Source of the DNA: Acidimicrobiia bacterium
Lineage (GTDB): Bacteria > Actinomycetota > Acidimicrobiia > Spongiisociales > UBA5794
DNA length: 64,000 nucleotides
Reading direction: 5' to 3'
Assembly: GCA_026985095.1 (NCBI GenBank)
Contig: JALSQW010000063.1
Span: 47,411 to 111,410 of the forward strand
The notes beneath the pieces are model-generated. The model did no database searches. It was not told the DNA's origin and saw only the letters and a program-made list of their open reading frames with translations. Below, one piece after another: positions 8,749-20,613 of the stretch (position 1 is the first letter of the stretch; each line of letters starts with the position of its first letter). Both the position numbers and the translations under genes were made by a program.

Positions 8749-10226
8749 GGCTCGACCACCTCCGAAGTGGCCAACGGTGCCCGGAAGGAGAAGCCCGCCG
8801 ATCGTTCCACTTCGGCGGCGACCCGGAACATCATCTCCTCGCCGAGTTGGGGGGCCATCACCTGGAACCCGATCGGCAGGCCGGTTCCGTCGAGGGCCAC
8901 GGGGACCGATACCGCCGGATCCCCGGCCAGGTTCGACGGGATCGTGCACACGTCCGAGTAGTACATCGCGATCGGATCGTCCGAACGCTCCCCGATGCGG
9001 AACGCCGTGGTGGGGCTCGTCGGCGACACGAGGACGTCGACCTGCTCGTAGGCGGCGGCGAAATCGCGCCGGACCAGCGTTCGGACCTTCTGGGCCTGGC
9101 CGTAGAAGGCGTCGTAGTAGCCGGCCGACAACGCGTAGGTGCCAAGGAGGATCCGGCGGATCACCTCCGGACCGAACCCCTCCGCTCGGGTCCTGGCCAT
9201 CATCTCTTCGACCGTGCCGCCGTCGACCCGGAGCCCATAGCGGACCCCGTCGAATCGGGCCAGGTTCGACGAGCACTCGGCCGGTGCGATCAGGTAGTAC
9301 GCGGAGAGTGCGTACTCGGTCGATGGCATCGACACGTCGACGATCTCTGCGCCTGCCGCGGCGAGCCGTTCGATGGTGGAAGCCGTCGCGGCGAGGACCT
9401 CGGGGGCGATCCCCTCCCCCATCAGCTCGGTGACGACACCGATGCGAACGCCCTGGACGCCGGCGTCGAGCGACCGACCCATCTCGGGCACGTCGCCCGG
9501 GTAGCTGGTCGCGTCGTGGCGATCCCATCCGGCGATCGCGCTGAGAACGTCGACCGCGTCGGGGACCGACCGGGCGAGCGGACCGATCTGGTCGAGGGAA
9601 GATGCGAAGGCGACGAGCCCGTAGCGGGAGACGAGCCCGTAGGTCGGTTTCGCCCCGACGAGCCCGGTCAACGCGGCCGGCTGGCGGATCGAACCCCCCG
9701 TGTCCGATCCGAGGGCCGCGAAGGCCGAGCCGGCGGCCACGGCGGCCGCGGAGCCACCCGACGAGCCGCCCGGCACTCGGTCCGTGTCCCACGGGTTCCG
9801 AGTCGGCCCGTATGCGGAGTTCTCGGTAGACGAGCCCATGGCGAACTCGTCGAGGTTGGTCTTGCCGACGATCACGGCCCCGGCGTCCCGAAGGCGCTCG
9901 ACGGCGGTGGCGTCGTACGGTGGCGTGTAACCGGCCAGGATCTGGGAGGCGCACGTGGTCTCGACACCCCGGGTCGAGAGGTTGTCCTTCACGGCGACGG
10001 GGATGCCGTGGAGCGGCCCCCGGTCGGTGCCCGCCGCGAGTTCCTCGTCGGCGCGGGCCGCCGACCGACGTGCCCCCTCACGGTCGAGCACGAGGTAGGC
10101 GTGGAGATGCGCCTCGGTGACCGCAGCACGGCGCCAGGTGGCGTCGAGGAGCTCCTGGGCGGTGAACTCCCCGTCGCGCAAGCCGCGACCCGCGTCGGCG
10201 ATCGAGAGATCGGCGAGGTCGGTCAT
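8745..10226 (-). CDS. gatA: Aspartyl/glutamyl-tRNA amidotransferase subunit A
   Basis: A 493-aa amidase-signature enzyme, the glutaminase subunit of GatCAB. The Ser-cisSer-Lys triad is visible: Lys80 in AVKDN, the cis-Ser in GSDTGGSIRQPA and the nucleophile region in PGGSSGGSAAAVAAG. Its gene lies between gatC and gatB with 4-nt overlaps on each side. This order separates it from the stand-alone amidase at 53.7 kb, which lacks these neighbours. Confidence 0.96.
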   Translation of the reverse strand: MTDLADLSIADAGRGLRDGEFTAQELLDATWRRAAVTEAHLHAYLVLDREGARRSAARADEELAAGTDRGPLHGIPVAVKDNLSTRGVETTCASQILAGYTPPYDATAVERLRDAGAVIVGKTNLDEFAMGSSTENSAYGPTRNPWDTDRVPGGSSGGSAAAVAAGSAFAALGSDTGGSIRQPAALTGLVGAKPTYGLVSRYGLVAFASSLDQIGPLARSVPDAVDVLSAIAGWDRHDATSYPGDVPEMGRSLDAGVQGVRIGVVTELMGEGIAPEVLAATASTIERLAAAGAEIVDVSMPSTEYALSAYYLIAPAECSSNLARFDGVRYGLRVDGGTVEEMMARTRAEGFGPEVIRRILLGTYALSAGYYDAFYGQAQKVRTLVRRDFAAAYEQVDVLVSPTSPTTAFRIGERSDDPIAMYYSDVCTIPSNLAGDPAVSVPVALDGTGLPIGFQVMAPQLGEEMMFRVAAEVERSAGFSFRAPLATSEVVEP

Positions 10227-10513
10227 GGGCCGTCGAGGATCTGTGGGACCCGGTAGTAGCCGTCGACCGTGTCGGGCGCCTGGGAGAGGACGTCGTCCCG
10301 GTCGAGGGACGGCCACACCTCGTCGGGGCGGAAGGCGTTGACGAGCGGGAGTGGGTGGGACGTCGGCTCGACATCATCGGTCGGCAACGCCTGGACCCGC
10401 TCGGCATGCTCGAGGATGACCCCGAGCTGCGCGCCGTACGCAGCCAGCTCCTCATCGGAGAGGGCGATCCGCGCGAGGGCGGCGACCTTGGCGATGTCGA
10501 TCTCGACGGGCAT
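10223..10513 (-). CDS. gatC: Aspartyl/glutamyl-tRNA amidotransferase subunit C
   Basis: A 96-aa GatC, the small belt subunit that stabilises GatA and GatB. It begins VEIDIAKVAALARIALSDEE and ends with the conserved FRPDEVWPSLDRDDVL and GYYRVPQIL. It is the first gene of gatCAB-SRPBCC-HAD. The ATG at 10513 has TACCAT 7 nt upstream and no ribosome site. Confidence 0.95.
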   Translation of the reverse strand: MPVEIDIAKVAALARIALSDEELAAYGAQLGVILEHAERVQALPTDDVEPTSHPLPLVNAFRPDEVWPSLDRDDVLSQAPDTVDGYYRVPQILDGP

Positions 10514-10520
10514 CGGCGGG

Positions 10521-10526
10521 ATGGTA
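10521..10526 (-). promoter_or_regulatory. -10 box of the gatCAB operon (leaderless)
   Basis: TACCAT on the minus strand lies 7 nt before the gatC ATG. It is downstream of a hairpin that ends the dap operon. Confidence 0.55.
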
Positions 10527-10553
10527 CCGTACCGGCGCACCGTGGCACGGTCC

Positions 10554-10578
10554 CGCCCCGACCGCCGCCATCGGGGCG
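10554..10578 (-). terminator. Hairpin between dapE and gatC
   Basis: CGCCCCGA (10554-10561) pairs perfectly with TCGGGGCG (10571-10578) around a 9-nt loop. It lies after the dapE stop and before the gatC promoter on the same strand. There is no clear U-tract, so it is a possible high-GC terminator rather than a proven one. Confidence 0.4.
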
Positions 10579-10623
10579 GCCCCTGGAACCGGCTCCAGCG
10601 CCGGCATCGACCCGGCGTGGCGC

Positions 10624-11670
10624 CTACCCGTCGACGAGGAAGCGGCGCATGACCCCGAGAGCCGTCTCCACGTTGACGACCGGTACGTACTCGGAGGCCT
10701 GATGGGCCTGGGCGACGATCCCCGGACCGTAGTTCACCGCCGGGATGCCACGGGCGGTGAGGCGGGCCACGTCGGTCCAGCCCTGTTTGGCGGCCCGTGC
10801 TCCCCCGACGAGCGCGTCGAGCCGATCGAGGTGAGGGCTCGGCTGCGGAACCGCCCCTGCCGGAGCGCGGTCCTTGATCACGATCTCGTCGGCGACGGCT
10901 GCGGCGGCCCGCAGTCGCTCCTCGGCTTCGTCGAGGTCGTAGATGGGCGGGAACCGGTGGTTGAGGTTGAGGACGAACTCGGCCGGGAGCACGTTGTTGG
11001 CGATCCCCCCTGCGGCCTTCGTCACGGCGAAGGTCTCGCGATAGACGAGACCCGCGATCTCGACGGGCTCGGGCTCCCGCCGATGCATGGCGGCGAGCCA
11101 CTCCCCCGCCTTGGTGATGGCGTTCTCCCCCAGCCACGGCCGCGCCGCGTGGGCGGCGTGACCGCGGAACACCACGTCGGCGTTCATGGCCCCATTGCAC
11201 CCGAGTTCCAACTTCAAGTCGGTGGGTTCCATGACCACCGAGAAGGCCGCGTCGGCGAGGAACCCGACGGCATCGAGGACCGCCTCGAGGCCGTTGTGGT
11301 GGGCCGGTCCTTCCTCCTTGTCGTAGAACACCCCGATGACGTCGTAGGGGCCGGCACCGACATCGTCGTCTTCGAGGAGATGGACCATGACCGCCAGGCC
11401 CCCCTTCATGTCGGATGCCCCGAGGCCGACGACGTTCCCGTCGACGACGGTGGCCGGTCGGTTGCCCTGCTCGGGCACCGTGTCGGTATGGCCGTACAGG
11501 GCGATGAGCGGCTTCCCCGACGGTTCGCCCACGACCAGGGCGTTGCCGATGCGACGGACCGGCCGGGTAGCGCCGAGGCGGAACTCGAGAGCGGTGCAGA
11601 TCTCCTCCTCCTCCCCGGTCACCGACGGGATGTCGATGAGCTCGACGAGGGTGTCGACGACGCCGGTCAC
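10624..11670 (-). CDS. dapE: Succinyl-diaminopimelate desuccinylase (M20 peptidase family)
   Basis: A 348-aa M20-family metalloenzyme that removes succinate from N-succinyl-LL-diaminopimelate in the lysine and peptidoglycan pathway. Metal-site motifs are GHTDTVPEQG, GASDMKGGLA and DKEEGPA. The length matches the actinobacterial DapE type. The GTG start overlaps the dapD stop by 4 nt, and both neighbours upstream belong to the same succinylase branch, which makes DapE more likely than ArgE or a general peptidase. Confidence 0.9.
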   Translation of the reverse strand: MTGVVDTLVELIDIPSVTGEEEEICTALEFRLGATRPVRRIGNALVVGEPSGKPLIALYGHTDTVPEQGNRPATVVDGNVVGLGASDMKGGLAVMVHLLEDDDVGAGPYDVIGVFYDKEEGPAHHNGLEAVLDAVGFLADAAFSVVMEPTDLKLELGCNGAMNADVVFRGHAAHAARPWLGENAITKAGEWLAAMHRREPEPVEIAGLVYRETFAVTKAAGGIANNVLPAEFVLNLNHRFPPIYDLDEAEERLRAAAAVADEIVIKDRAPAGAVPQPSPHLDRLDALVGGARAAKQGWTDVARLTARGIPAVNYGPGIVAQAHQASEYVPVVNVETALGVMRRFLVDG

Positions 11671-12473
11671 ACCTCCACCTCGAAGATGCGGAGCGCCTCG
11701 TTGAGGGAGGTCTTACGGTCGGTCGACTCGGTCCGATAGCCGATCAGGAGAGGCGTTTGCAGCTGGTAGACGCCGGCGGCGAACTCCTTGGCTCGGGTGC
11801 CGGGCACGACGACGGCGTTGCGTGGCACCCGCCCACGGATCTCCACCGGCTCGGGCCCGGTGACGTCGATGATCGGGATCGACGCCGAGATCGCCGTGTT
11901 GGCGCCCAGGACGGCCCCCTCCTCCACGACGACACCCTCCACGACGATGGAGCGACTCCCGATGAAGGCCCCGTCCTCGACGACGACCGGTCGGGCGCCC
12001 GGCGGCTCCAGGACGCCACCGATCCCGACGCCGCCCGACAGGTGGACGTCACGTCCGATCTGGGCACACGAACCGACGGTGGCCCACGTGTCGACCATCG
12101 TGCCGGCGCCGACACGGGCGCCGATGTTGACGTACCCCGGCATGACGACCACTCCCGGCTCGCAGAACGCGCCGTAACGGACGACCCCGGGCGGAACGAC
12201 CCGTACCCCCGCGGCGGCGAGGTCGGTCTTGGTGGGGATCTTGTCGTACCACTCGAAGGGTCCCGCCCCCATGGTCCGGACCTCTGCGAGACGGAAGTAG
12301 AGGAGGATCGCTTCCTTCACCCACGTGTGGACGATCCATTCTCCGTCGACCTTCTCCGCGACGCGCAGCTCACCCCGGTCGAGGGCGGCGACGGTCCGTT
12401 CGACGGCGTCGCTCGCCTCGGCGAGGCGACCCAGGTCCCGATAGGCGGCTTCGATGATCTGCTGATCGCTCAT
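11667..12473 (-). CDS. dapD: Tetrahydrodipicolinate N-succinyltransferase
   Basis: A 268-aa acyltransferase that transfers succinyl from succinyl-CoA to tetrahydrodipicolinate. It has an N-terminal helical part and a left-handed beta-helix of hexapeptide repeats (GVVRYGAFCEPGVVVMPGYV, then GARVGAGTMVDTWATVGSC). WYDKIPTKTD and the FIGSRSIVVEGV turn are typical. The ATG at 12473 has GATAAT 6 nt upstream, overlapping the dapC stop codon, so dapD-dapE may have their own leaderless promoter as well as read-through from dapC. Confidence 0.93.
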   Translation of the reverse strand: MSDQQIIEAAYRDLGRLAEASDAVERTVAALDRGELRVAEKVDGEWIVHTWVKEAILLYFRLAEVRTMGAGPFEWYDKIPTKTDLAAAGVRVVPPGVVRYGAFCEPGVVVMPGYVNIGARVGAGTMVDTWATVGSCAQIGRDVHLSGGVGIGGVLEPPGARPVVVEDGAFIGSRSIVVEGVVVEEGAVLGANTAISASIPIIDVTGPEPVEIRGRVPRNAVVVPGTRAKEFAAGVYQLQTPLLIGYRTESTDRKTSLNEALRIFEVEV

Positions 12474-12479
12474 GGGGCC

Positions 12480-12485
12480 ATTATC
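12480..12485 (-). promoter_or_regulatory. -10 box of dapD-dapE (leaderless)
   Basis: GATAAT on the minus strand lies 6 nt before the dapD ATG and overlaps the stop codon of dapC. It is one of the best matches to the TATAAT consensus in the window. Confidence 0.55.
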
Positions 12486-13638
12486 ACCGGCCGAGCAGCC
12501 CTACGAGCTGCTCGGCGGCCGCCGCGCATTCGTCCACGGTGGGAACGAGGGCGAGACGGATGTAGCCCTCGCCACCGGGGCCGAAGAAGCGCCCCGGAGA
12601 GACCACGATGCCGTGTTCGAGGAGCCGGTCCGTCACCGCCAGGTCGTCGTCGACGACGACCCACAGGTACAGGCCCGCTCGGGATGCCACGATCTCGAAG
12701 CCGATGCGCTCGAAGGCCCGACGCAAGATCCGTCGCTTCTCCGAGAAGATGGCCCGACGCTGCGCGACGTGGACGTCGTCGCTCCAGGCGGCCGCGGCGG
12801 CAGCCTGCACGAACTCGGGTGGGATCGTGCCGGTCGTCGACCGCAGTGCCCTGAGCGCGGCGATCGCGTCGGCGTCGCCGACGACGGCCCCCGACCGGTA
12901 GCCCGTCATCCCCGACCGTTTCGACAAGCTGAGGTACACCAGAAGCCCCTCGGCGGCCGGACCGGCGATCTGCAGCATCGACGCGGGGCCGTCGGGGTAG
13001 GCGTCCTCGTCGTACACGTCGACGTAGCACTCGTCAGCGAGCAGCAGCGTGTCGGAGGCTCGAGCGGCGGCGTACAACTCGGCGAGGTCACCGCTGGGGG
13101 TGACGGCGCCCGAGGGATTGTGCGGCGAACAGGTCCACACGAGCCGAGCCCGTTCCCACACCGACGGCGGGATGTCACCGGCGCGCAGGACGAAGTCGCC
13201 GTCGAGGACCACCCGGTGCACCTCCGCTCCGGCGAAGCGGGCACCCCGCTCGTACACGGGATAGCCGGGAGTCGGCACGACCACGAGGTCACCGGCGTCA
13301 CGATCGACGAAGACGAACGGGGTCGAGAAGATGGCTTCCTTCGATCCGGCCGAGGGGAGGATCTGGCGATCGGGATCGACCTCGACGTCGAACCGTCGCT
13401 CCAGGTACGCCGCCACCGCATGCCGGAACTCGACGAGGCCGGAAGCGGTCGGGTACTGGGACACCGCTCCGACCGCCTCGACGAGGGCGGTGCGGATGAA
13501 CTCGGGCGTCGGCTCACGAGGATCGCCGATGGAGAAGTCGATGAGCGGCAGTCCCGCGTCGCGGCGCTCGCGGGCCCGCATCTGGATCGTGGCGATGGGG
13601 TAGCCGCCGAGCTGTTCGAGGACCGGGTTCCTGCGCAT
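12484..13638 (-). CDS. dapC: Succinyldiaminopimelate transaminase
   Basis: A 384-aa fold-type I PLP aminotransferase. The IDFSIGDPREPTPEFI start, SAGSKEAIF, WTCSPHNPSG and the Schiff-base Lys in LSLSKRSGMTGYRSG are all present. Its place before dapD and dapE supports action on N-succinyl-2-amino-6-ketopimelate. The ATG at 13638 has TACCGT 6 nt upstream. Without the context it would only be called a class I/II aminotransferase. Confidence 0.88.
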   Translation of the reverse strand: MRRNPVLEQLGGYPIATIQMRARERRDAGLPLIDFSIGDPREPTPEFIRTALVEAVGAVSQYPTASGLVEFRHAVAAYLERRFDVEVDPDRQILPSAGSKEAIFSTPFVFVDRDAGDLVVVPTPGYPVYERGARFAGAEVHRVVLDGDFVLRAGDIPPSVWERARLVWTCSPHNPSGAVTPSGDLAELYAAARASDTLLLADECYVDVYDEDAYPDGPASMLQIAGPAAEGLLVYLSLSKRSGMTGYRSGAVVGDADAIAALRALRSTTGTIPPEFVQAAAAAAWSDDVHVAQRRAIFSEKRRILRRAFERIGFEIVASRAGLYLWVVVDDDLAVTDRLLEHGIVVSPGRFFGPGGEGYIRLALVPTVDECAAAAEQLVGLLGR

Positions 13639-13644
13639 GGACCC

Positions 13645-13650
13645 ACGGTA
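13645..13650 (-). promoter_or_regulatory. -10 box of dapC (leaderless)
   Basis: TACCGT on the minus strand lies 6 nt before the dapC ATG. The remaining part of this 136-bp divergent region shows no RNA gene. Confidence 0.5.
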
Positions 13651-13761
13651 GTGGCCCCACGCCGCGGCCCGAATGCGAGGAACCGTGACCGGGGGCCTCC
13701 AACGCATCGTCCTGGCCGGTGTCGGGGGACGCGACGGGGTCGAATGGGCCCACCGCTCGCC

Positions 13762-13767
13762 TACGCT
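13762..13767 (+). promoter_or_regulatory. -10 box of the 13.8-kb membrane protein gene (leaderless)
   Basis: TACGCT lies 7 nt before the ATG at 13775. The same hexamer at about the same distance precedes the genes starting at 23340 and 26987. Confidence 0.55.
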
Positions 13768-13774
13768 GACGTCC

Positions 13775-14176
13775 ATGTCGCGAACCCGCTACCGGATCGT
13801 CCTCGGGCTTCTCGGGGTCACGTTCATCGTGATCGTGGTCGGCTCGGTGCTGATCCTCCCCGAAGGCACGCCGACGAGCCTCCCGGGCCCGGTGCGCGAG
13901 CTGTCCCCTCGCGATGGCGACCTGGTACTGCGACAGGCGAAGATCGAGTTCCGGACCGACCCTGCGTACCGTGCCAGCTTCGTCATCGACGGCGTCTCGA
14001 TCCCCGACGACGAGGTCATCACCATGGCCGGTACCGGGATCCACGTCTACCAGCCGGGCCCCGGCAAGACCATCGAGGAGTGGACCCCCGGGTTCCATGT
14101 GGTCGAGGCCGCGTGGGACACGGTCTCGGGTCTGCCGGATCCGGGCTCGATCACCTGGTCGTTTCGCGTTCAGTGA
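13775..14176 (+). CDS. Membrane-anchored protein of unknown function
   Basis: The 133-aa protein is not recognised. It has one N-terminal transmembrane segment (residues about 7-27) and a roughly 100-residue extracellular part rich in beta-strand pattern, beginning LSPRDGDLVL and ending SITWSFRVQ. This resembles small Ig-like domains in which LSP-DG opens the first strand and W-F closes the last. It is monocistronic, divergent from dapC and convergent with ligA. Confidence 0.75.
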   Translation: MSRTRYRIVLGLLGVTFIVIVVGSVLILPEGTPTSLPGPVRELSPRDGDLVLRQAKIEFRTDPAYRASFVIDGVSIPDDEVITMAGTGIHVYQPGPGKTIEEWTPGFHVVEAAWDTVSGLPDPGSITWSFRVQ

Positions 14177-14182
14177 CCGCGC

Positions 14183-17140
<2,958 letters not shown>

Positions 17141-17144
<4 letters not shown>

Positions 17145-18211
17145 CGACGCACGATCCCGTCGATGATGCCCCCGCCCAACACCTCGTCGCCGTCGTAGAA
17201 CACGGCCGCCTGCCCGGGTGCGGGAGCCGGATGGGGATCGAAGAAGCGCACCTCCCAGCGTCCGGCGCCGCGTTCGGCGATCCTCGCCGAGGTAGGGCGA
17301 GACCGGTAGCGCACCTTGACCTCGACGGTCCTGGTGGGCGGGGGCGCGCCGGCGACGAACGACACGTCGGTGACGATGCAGCCGTCGACGAGGAGGTCGT
17401 CGCGGGTACCGATGACGACCTCTCGCCGGGCGGGGCGGATCTCGATCACGAAGCGGCGCTCACCGGCGGCGACACCGAGGCCTCTCCGTTGACCGATCGT
17501 GAACGCGGCCGTGCCGCCGTGACGTCCGACGACGGTCCCGTCGGAGTCCACGATGTCACCGGCAGCGGCGGTCTGGGGGAACTCGCGCCGCAGGAAGGCC
17601 CGGTAGCCGCCCTCGCCGACGAAACACAGATCCTGACTGTCGGGTTTCGTGGCCGTGCGCAGCCCCAAGGAGCCCGCGATGTCGCGCACGGTGGCCTTGG
17701 TCACCTCCCCGATGGGAAGTCGGATCCGGGCCAGCTGATCCTGGCCGAGCATGTGCAACACGTAGGACTGGTCCTTGCCGGCGTCGACACCCTTCCACAG
17801 GTGGTAGCCCCGCTCGTCGCGGGTGACCCTGGCGTGGTGCCCGGTCACCAGCAAGTCGCAGTCGAGCTCCTCGGAGCGTTGCAGCAACGCGGAGAACCGC
17901 ACGGTGCGGTTGCATTCGATGCACGGGTTCGGGGTGCGCCCTGCGAGGTAGGCGGCGCCGAAAGGCTCCACGACGTTGCGACGGAAGTCCTCGACGTGGT
18001 CCAGCACGTAATAGGGGATCCCGAGCTGCGCCGATACGCGTCTGGCGTCCTCGGCGTCGGCGACCGTGCAACATCCCGCGCTCGGCAAGGTGCCGTCGGG
18101 ATCCTCCCACTGCTTGAGCGTGACCCCGACCACGTCGTAGCCGGCGTCCAGCATCAGCGCCGCTGCAACCGACGAGTCGACCCCGCCCGACATGGCGACC
18201 AGGGCCCTCAT
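17141..18211 (-). CDS. mnmA: tRNA-specific 2-thiouridylase MnmA
   Basis: A 356-aa MnmA that thiolates U34 of tRNA Lys, Glu and Gln. The PP-loop is MSGGVDSSVAAAL; the two catalytic Cys are in TPNPCIECN and DSQDLCFVG; TGHHARV and DQSYVLHML are also conserved. The ATG at 18211 overlaps the stop of the cysteine desulfurase gene, its probable sulfur donor, by 4 nt. Confidence 0.96.
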
Positions 18212-19344
18212 CGGAGGGTCTCCACGACCGCCACCACCGCGTCGGCGGCGGACCGGCCGGCGGCCTCGTCGTCGGGCCATCCGAACGTGAAGCGCACGCA
18301 TTCACCGGCCGCGGTCGCCTCCATGCCGATCGCCCTGAGGACGTGGCTGGTCTCGATCGCCCCCGATTGGCACGCCGACCCCGCCGCCGCCGCGATCCCG
18401 GCCATGTCCAACTTGACGAGCAGCGTCTCCGCGTCGATGCCGACGAACCGCAGGTGGCAGTGTTGGACGAGCCTGACCTCGGCGGGAACGGTCACCACGA
18501 CCTCGCCGAGTCGATCGACGACGGTCCGCTCGAAGATGTCCCTCGCGGCGCCGACTCGTCGACGGAACCCGTCCCGATCACTCATCGCCTCCTCCATCGC
18601 GGCGACCATCCCCACGATGCCGGCGACGTCGTGGGTTCCCGAACGGCGCCCCAGCTCCTGGCCCCCGCCGTGGAGGACCGGCTCGAGCTCGACCCCGTCG
18701 CGGACGTACAGGAGACCGACGCCCTTGGGCCCGCCGAGTTTGTGCGCCGCGACCGAGATCAGGTCCGCGCCGAGGGCCCGCACCGAGACGTCCTCGGACA
18801 CCGCGGCTTGGACGGCATCGCTGTGCACGATGGCTTCAGGAGCGGCTTCGCGGACCGCGGCGACGATCTCGGCGACCGGCTCGATCGTGCCGATCTCGTT
18901 GTTGGCGGTCATCACCGACACGATCGGATCGCCGAGCTCACCCGCCGCTTCGGCCACCGCGTCAGGAGCGACACGACCCACGGCATCGACCCCGACGACG
19001 CGGACGTCGCGGCCGAGGCGACCGAGGAAACGGGCAGACTCGGCCACGGCCGCGTGCTCGATGGCGGAGATCACCACGCCGCGGCCGGAACGAGCGATCC
19101 CGGCGCCGACGACCGCCAGGTTGTCGGCTTCGGTCCCGCCGCCGGTGAACACGATCTCGAGGGGCTTGGCCGCCCCCAGGAGAGCGGCCGCACGTTCGCG
19201 GGCCTCCTCGACGGCGTTCTTGGCCCGCCGGGAGACGGCGTGGATCCCCGACGGGTTCCCGAAGACCGTCCCGAGGTAGGGGGCCATGGCCTCCCGCGCT
19301 GCGGGGCGCATCGGGGTGGTCGCGGCGTGATCCAGGTAGCGCAT
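18208..19344 (-). CDS. Cysteine desulfurase (NifS/IscS family)
   Basis: A 378-aa PLP enzyme that releases sulfur from cysteine as an enzyme-bound persulfide. It has YLDHAATTPM at the N-terminus, the PLP Lys in SVAAHKLGGPKG and the persulfide Cys in GSACQSGAIETSHVL. The short loop around the Cys is more NifS/IscS-like than SufS-like. Coupling to mnmA suggests a role in tRNA thiolation; iron-sulfur cluster supply is also possible. Confidence 0.93.
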   Translation of the reverse strand: MRYLDHAATTPMRPAAREAMAPYLGTVFGNPSGIHAVSRRAKNAVEEARERAAALLGAAKPLEIVFTGGGTEADNLAVVGAGIARSGRGVVISAIEHAAVAESARFLGRLGRDVRVVGVDAVGRVAPDAVAEAAGELGDPIVSVMTANNEIGTIEPVAEIVAAVREAAPEAIVHSDAVQAAVSEDVSVRALGADLISVAAHKLGGPKGVGLLYVRDGVELEPVLHGGGQELGRRSGTHDVAGIVGMVAAMEEAMSDRDGFRRRVGAARDIFERTVVDRLGEVVVTVPAEVRLVQHCHLRFVGIDAETLLVKLDMAGIAAAAGSACQSGAIETSHVLRAIGMEATAAGECVRFTFGWPDDEAAGRSAADAVVAVVETLR

Positions 19345-19370
19345 GATCGGATTGTCGCGGGAGCGGAGGC

Positions 19371-20510
19371 CTATTCCTCCCCCGCCACCGCGAAGAGGAA
19401 GCCGACGACCGCATCCTGATAGCGGCCGAGGTCGGTGTTCCACAGGTCGCCGTGGCCGGCCCGTTCGAAACGCTCCAGCGATGCCAGATCCGGCCGGGCA
19501 GCGACGAAGGCCAGCGAACGGTCGATGGGCACGACGGCGTCCTTCGCTCCGTGGAGGATCAGGACCGGAACGTCGAACTGGTCGGCGCGGGCGATCTGGT
19601 CGAGCTGCTCCCAGTCGAGGGAGAAACGGATCTCGGCCAGCTCGCGGCCGAGGGCACCGATCGGCCCGGGGGCCCACCCCGGCTGCACGTCCCGAGCCAG
19701 GTCGTCGAGGTCGAGGACGGGGCCGTCGAAGATCGTTCCGAGGACGTCGGCGGTGCGGGACGACTCGTGCAGCGTCATCGAGATGATCTCCGCCCCCGTG
19801 TCGAAACCCATCAGCACGAACGACGCGGCGCCCTTGCGTTGCGCGAGCGCGAGCGCGGCATCGAGGTCGCGCCATTCGTCCAGTCCCCAGGTGCTGGTAC
19901 CCGACCGATCGGGCGTACCGACCCCGTCGTTGCGATAGCTCACGACGAGGACCGGGAACCCTTCCTCGACGAGGGTCGGCAAGATCCGCAGCGCCTGACG
20001 GCGGTCGTGACCGCGCCCATGCACGATAACGACCCAGGTGGTCCGCCGCCCGTCGATGAACCAGGCCGGGTTGGGGCCGAGCTCTGCGGGGACCCTGACG
20101 TTGTCGAACCCGAGGGCGTGGGCCCGGCTCGGATCACCCGGGAACGCATCCTGATCGACCGCGACACGATCCCCGGCCGAGAAGGACCCTTCGAAGGTCT
20201 TGAACCCGCGTTCGACGTCCCGCTCGGAGATCTGCACGATCGATCCGAGCTGTCCGTACGCATCGTCGGCGGCGAGACCCCACACGCCCTCGACGACCGT
20301 CCGCTCCGTCCGGGGAACGACGATGCGGCCGCCCCCGAGTTCCGACACCACCAGATCGAGGTCGAGGGGTGTCGCCTCGGCGTCGAGGACGACCGCGCCG
20401 ATCCGTGACGAGTACGCCCATCCGAGGGCGAACACCACCGCGAACGCGATCACAACGACCCCGCCGATGGCGGGACCGATCCACGGGGGAAGCTTCGACC
20501 TGCGCGTCAC
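19371..20510 (-). CDS. Membrane-anchored alpha/beta-hydrolase-like protein
   Basis: A 379-aa protein with one N-terminal transmembrane helix (about residues 14-35) and an extracellular alpha/beta-hydrolase-like domain. The oxyanion strand is VVIVHGRGHDRRQ and a late acidic/His pair is in ILHGAKDAVVPIDRS and ERAGHGDLWN. The nucleophile elbow reads MGFDTGAE, with Asp where Ser is normal. The substrate is unknown. The GTG at 20510 is chosen because TAACCT lies 7 nt upstream. Confidence 0.82.
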   Translation of the reverse strand: MTRRSKLPPWIGPAIGGVVVIAFAVVFALGWAYSSRIGAVVLDAEATPLDLDLVVSELGGGRIVVPRTERTVVEGVWGLAADDAYGQLGSIVQISERDVERGFKTFEGSFSAGDRVAVDQDAFPGDPSRAHALGFDNVRVPAELGPNPAWFIDGRRTTWVVIVHGRGHDRRQALRILPTLVEEGFPVLVVSYRNDGVGTPDRSGTSTWGLDEWRDLDAALALAQRKGAASFVLMGFDTGAEIISMTLHESSRTADVLGTIFDGPVLDLDDLARDVQPGWAPGPIGALGRELAEIRFSLDWEQLDQIARADQFDVPVLILHGAKDAVVPIDRSLAFVAARPDLASLERFERAGHGDLWNTDLGRYQDAVVGFLFAVAGEE

Positions 20511-20517
20511 GCCCGGC

Positions 20518-20523
20518 AGGTTA
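20518..20523 (-). promoter_or_regulatory. -10 box of the alpha/beta-hydrolase gene (leaderless)
   Basis: TAACCT on the minus strand lies 7 nt before the GTG at 20510; this spacing supports the GTG over upstream codons. Confidence 0.5.
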
Positions 20524-20613
20524 CGCCGGGCGTGCGCCTGCGAGCCGTCGTCGACGGCGGCATCGGTCGACCCTCGATAGCATGACGGTCGCCATGACGC
20601 GTCTGAGACCATC

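Noticed and set aside
13639..13774. tRNA gene in the dapC divergent region
   Set aside because: A GGTCGAA stretch was checked, but no acceptor stem, anticodon arm or T-loop pairing could be built.
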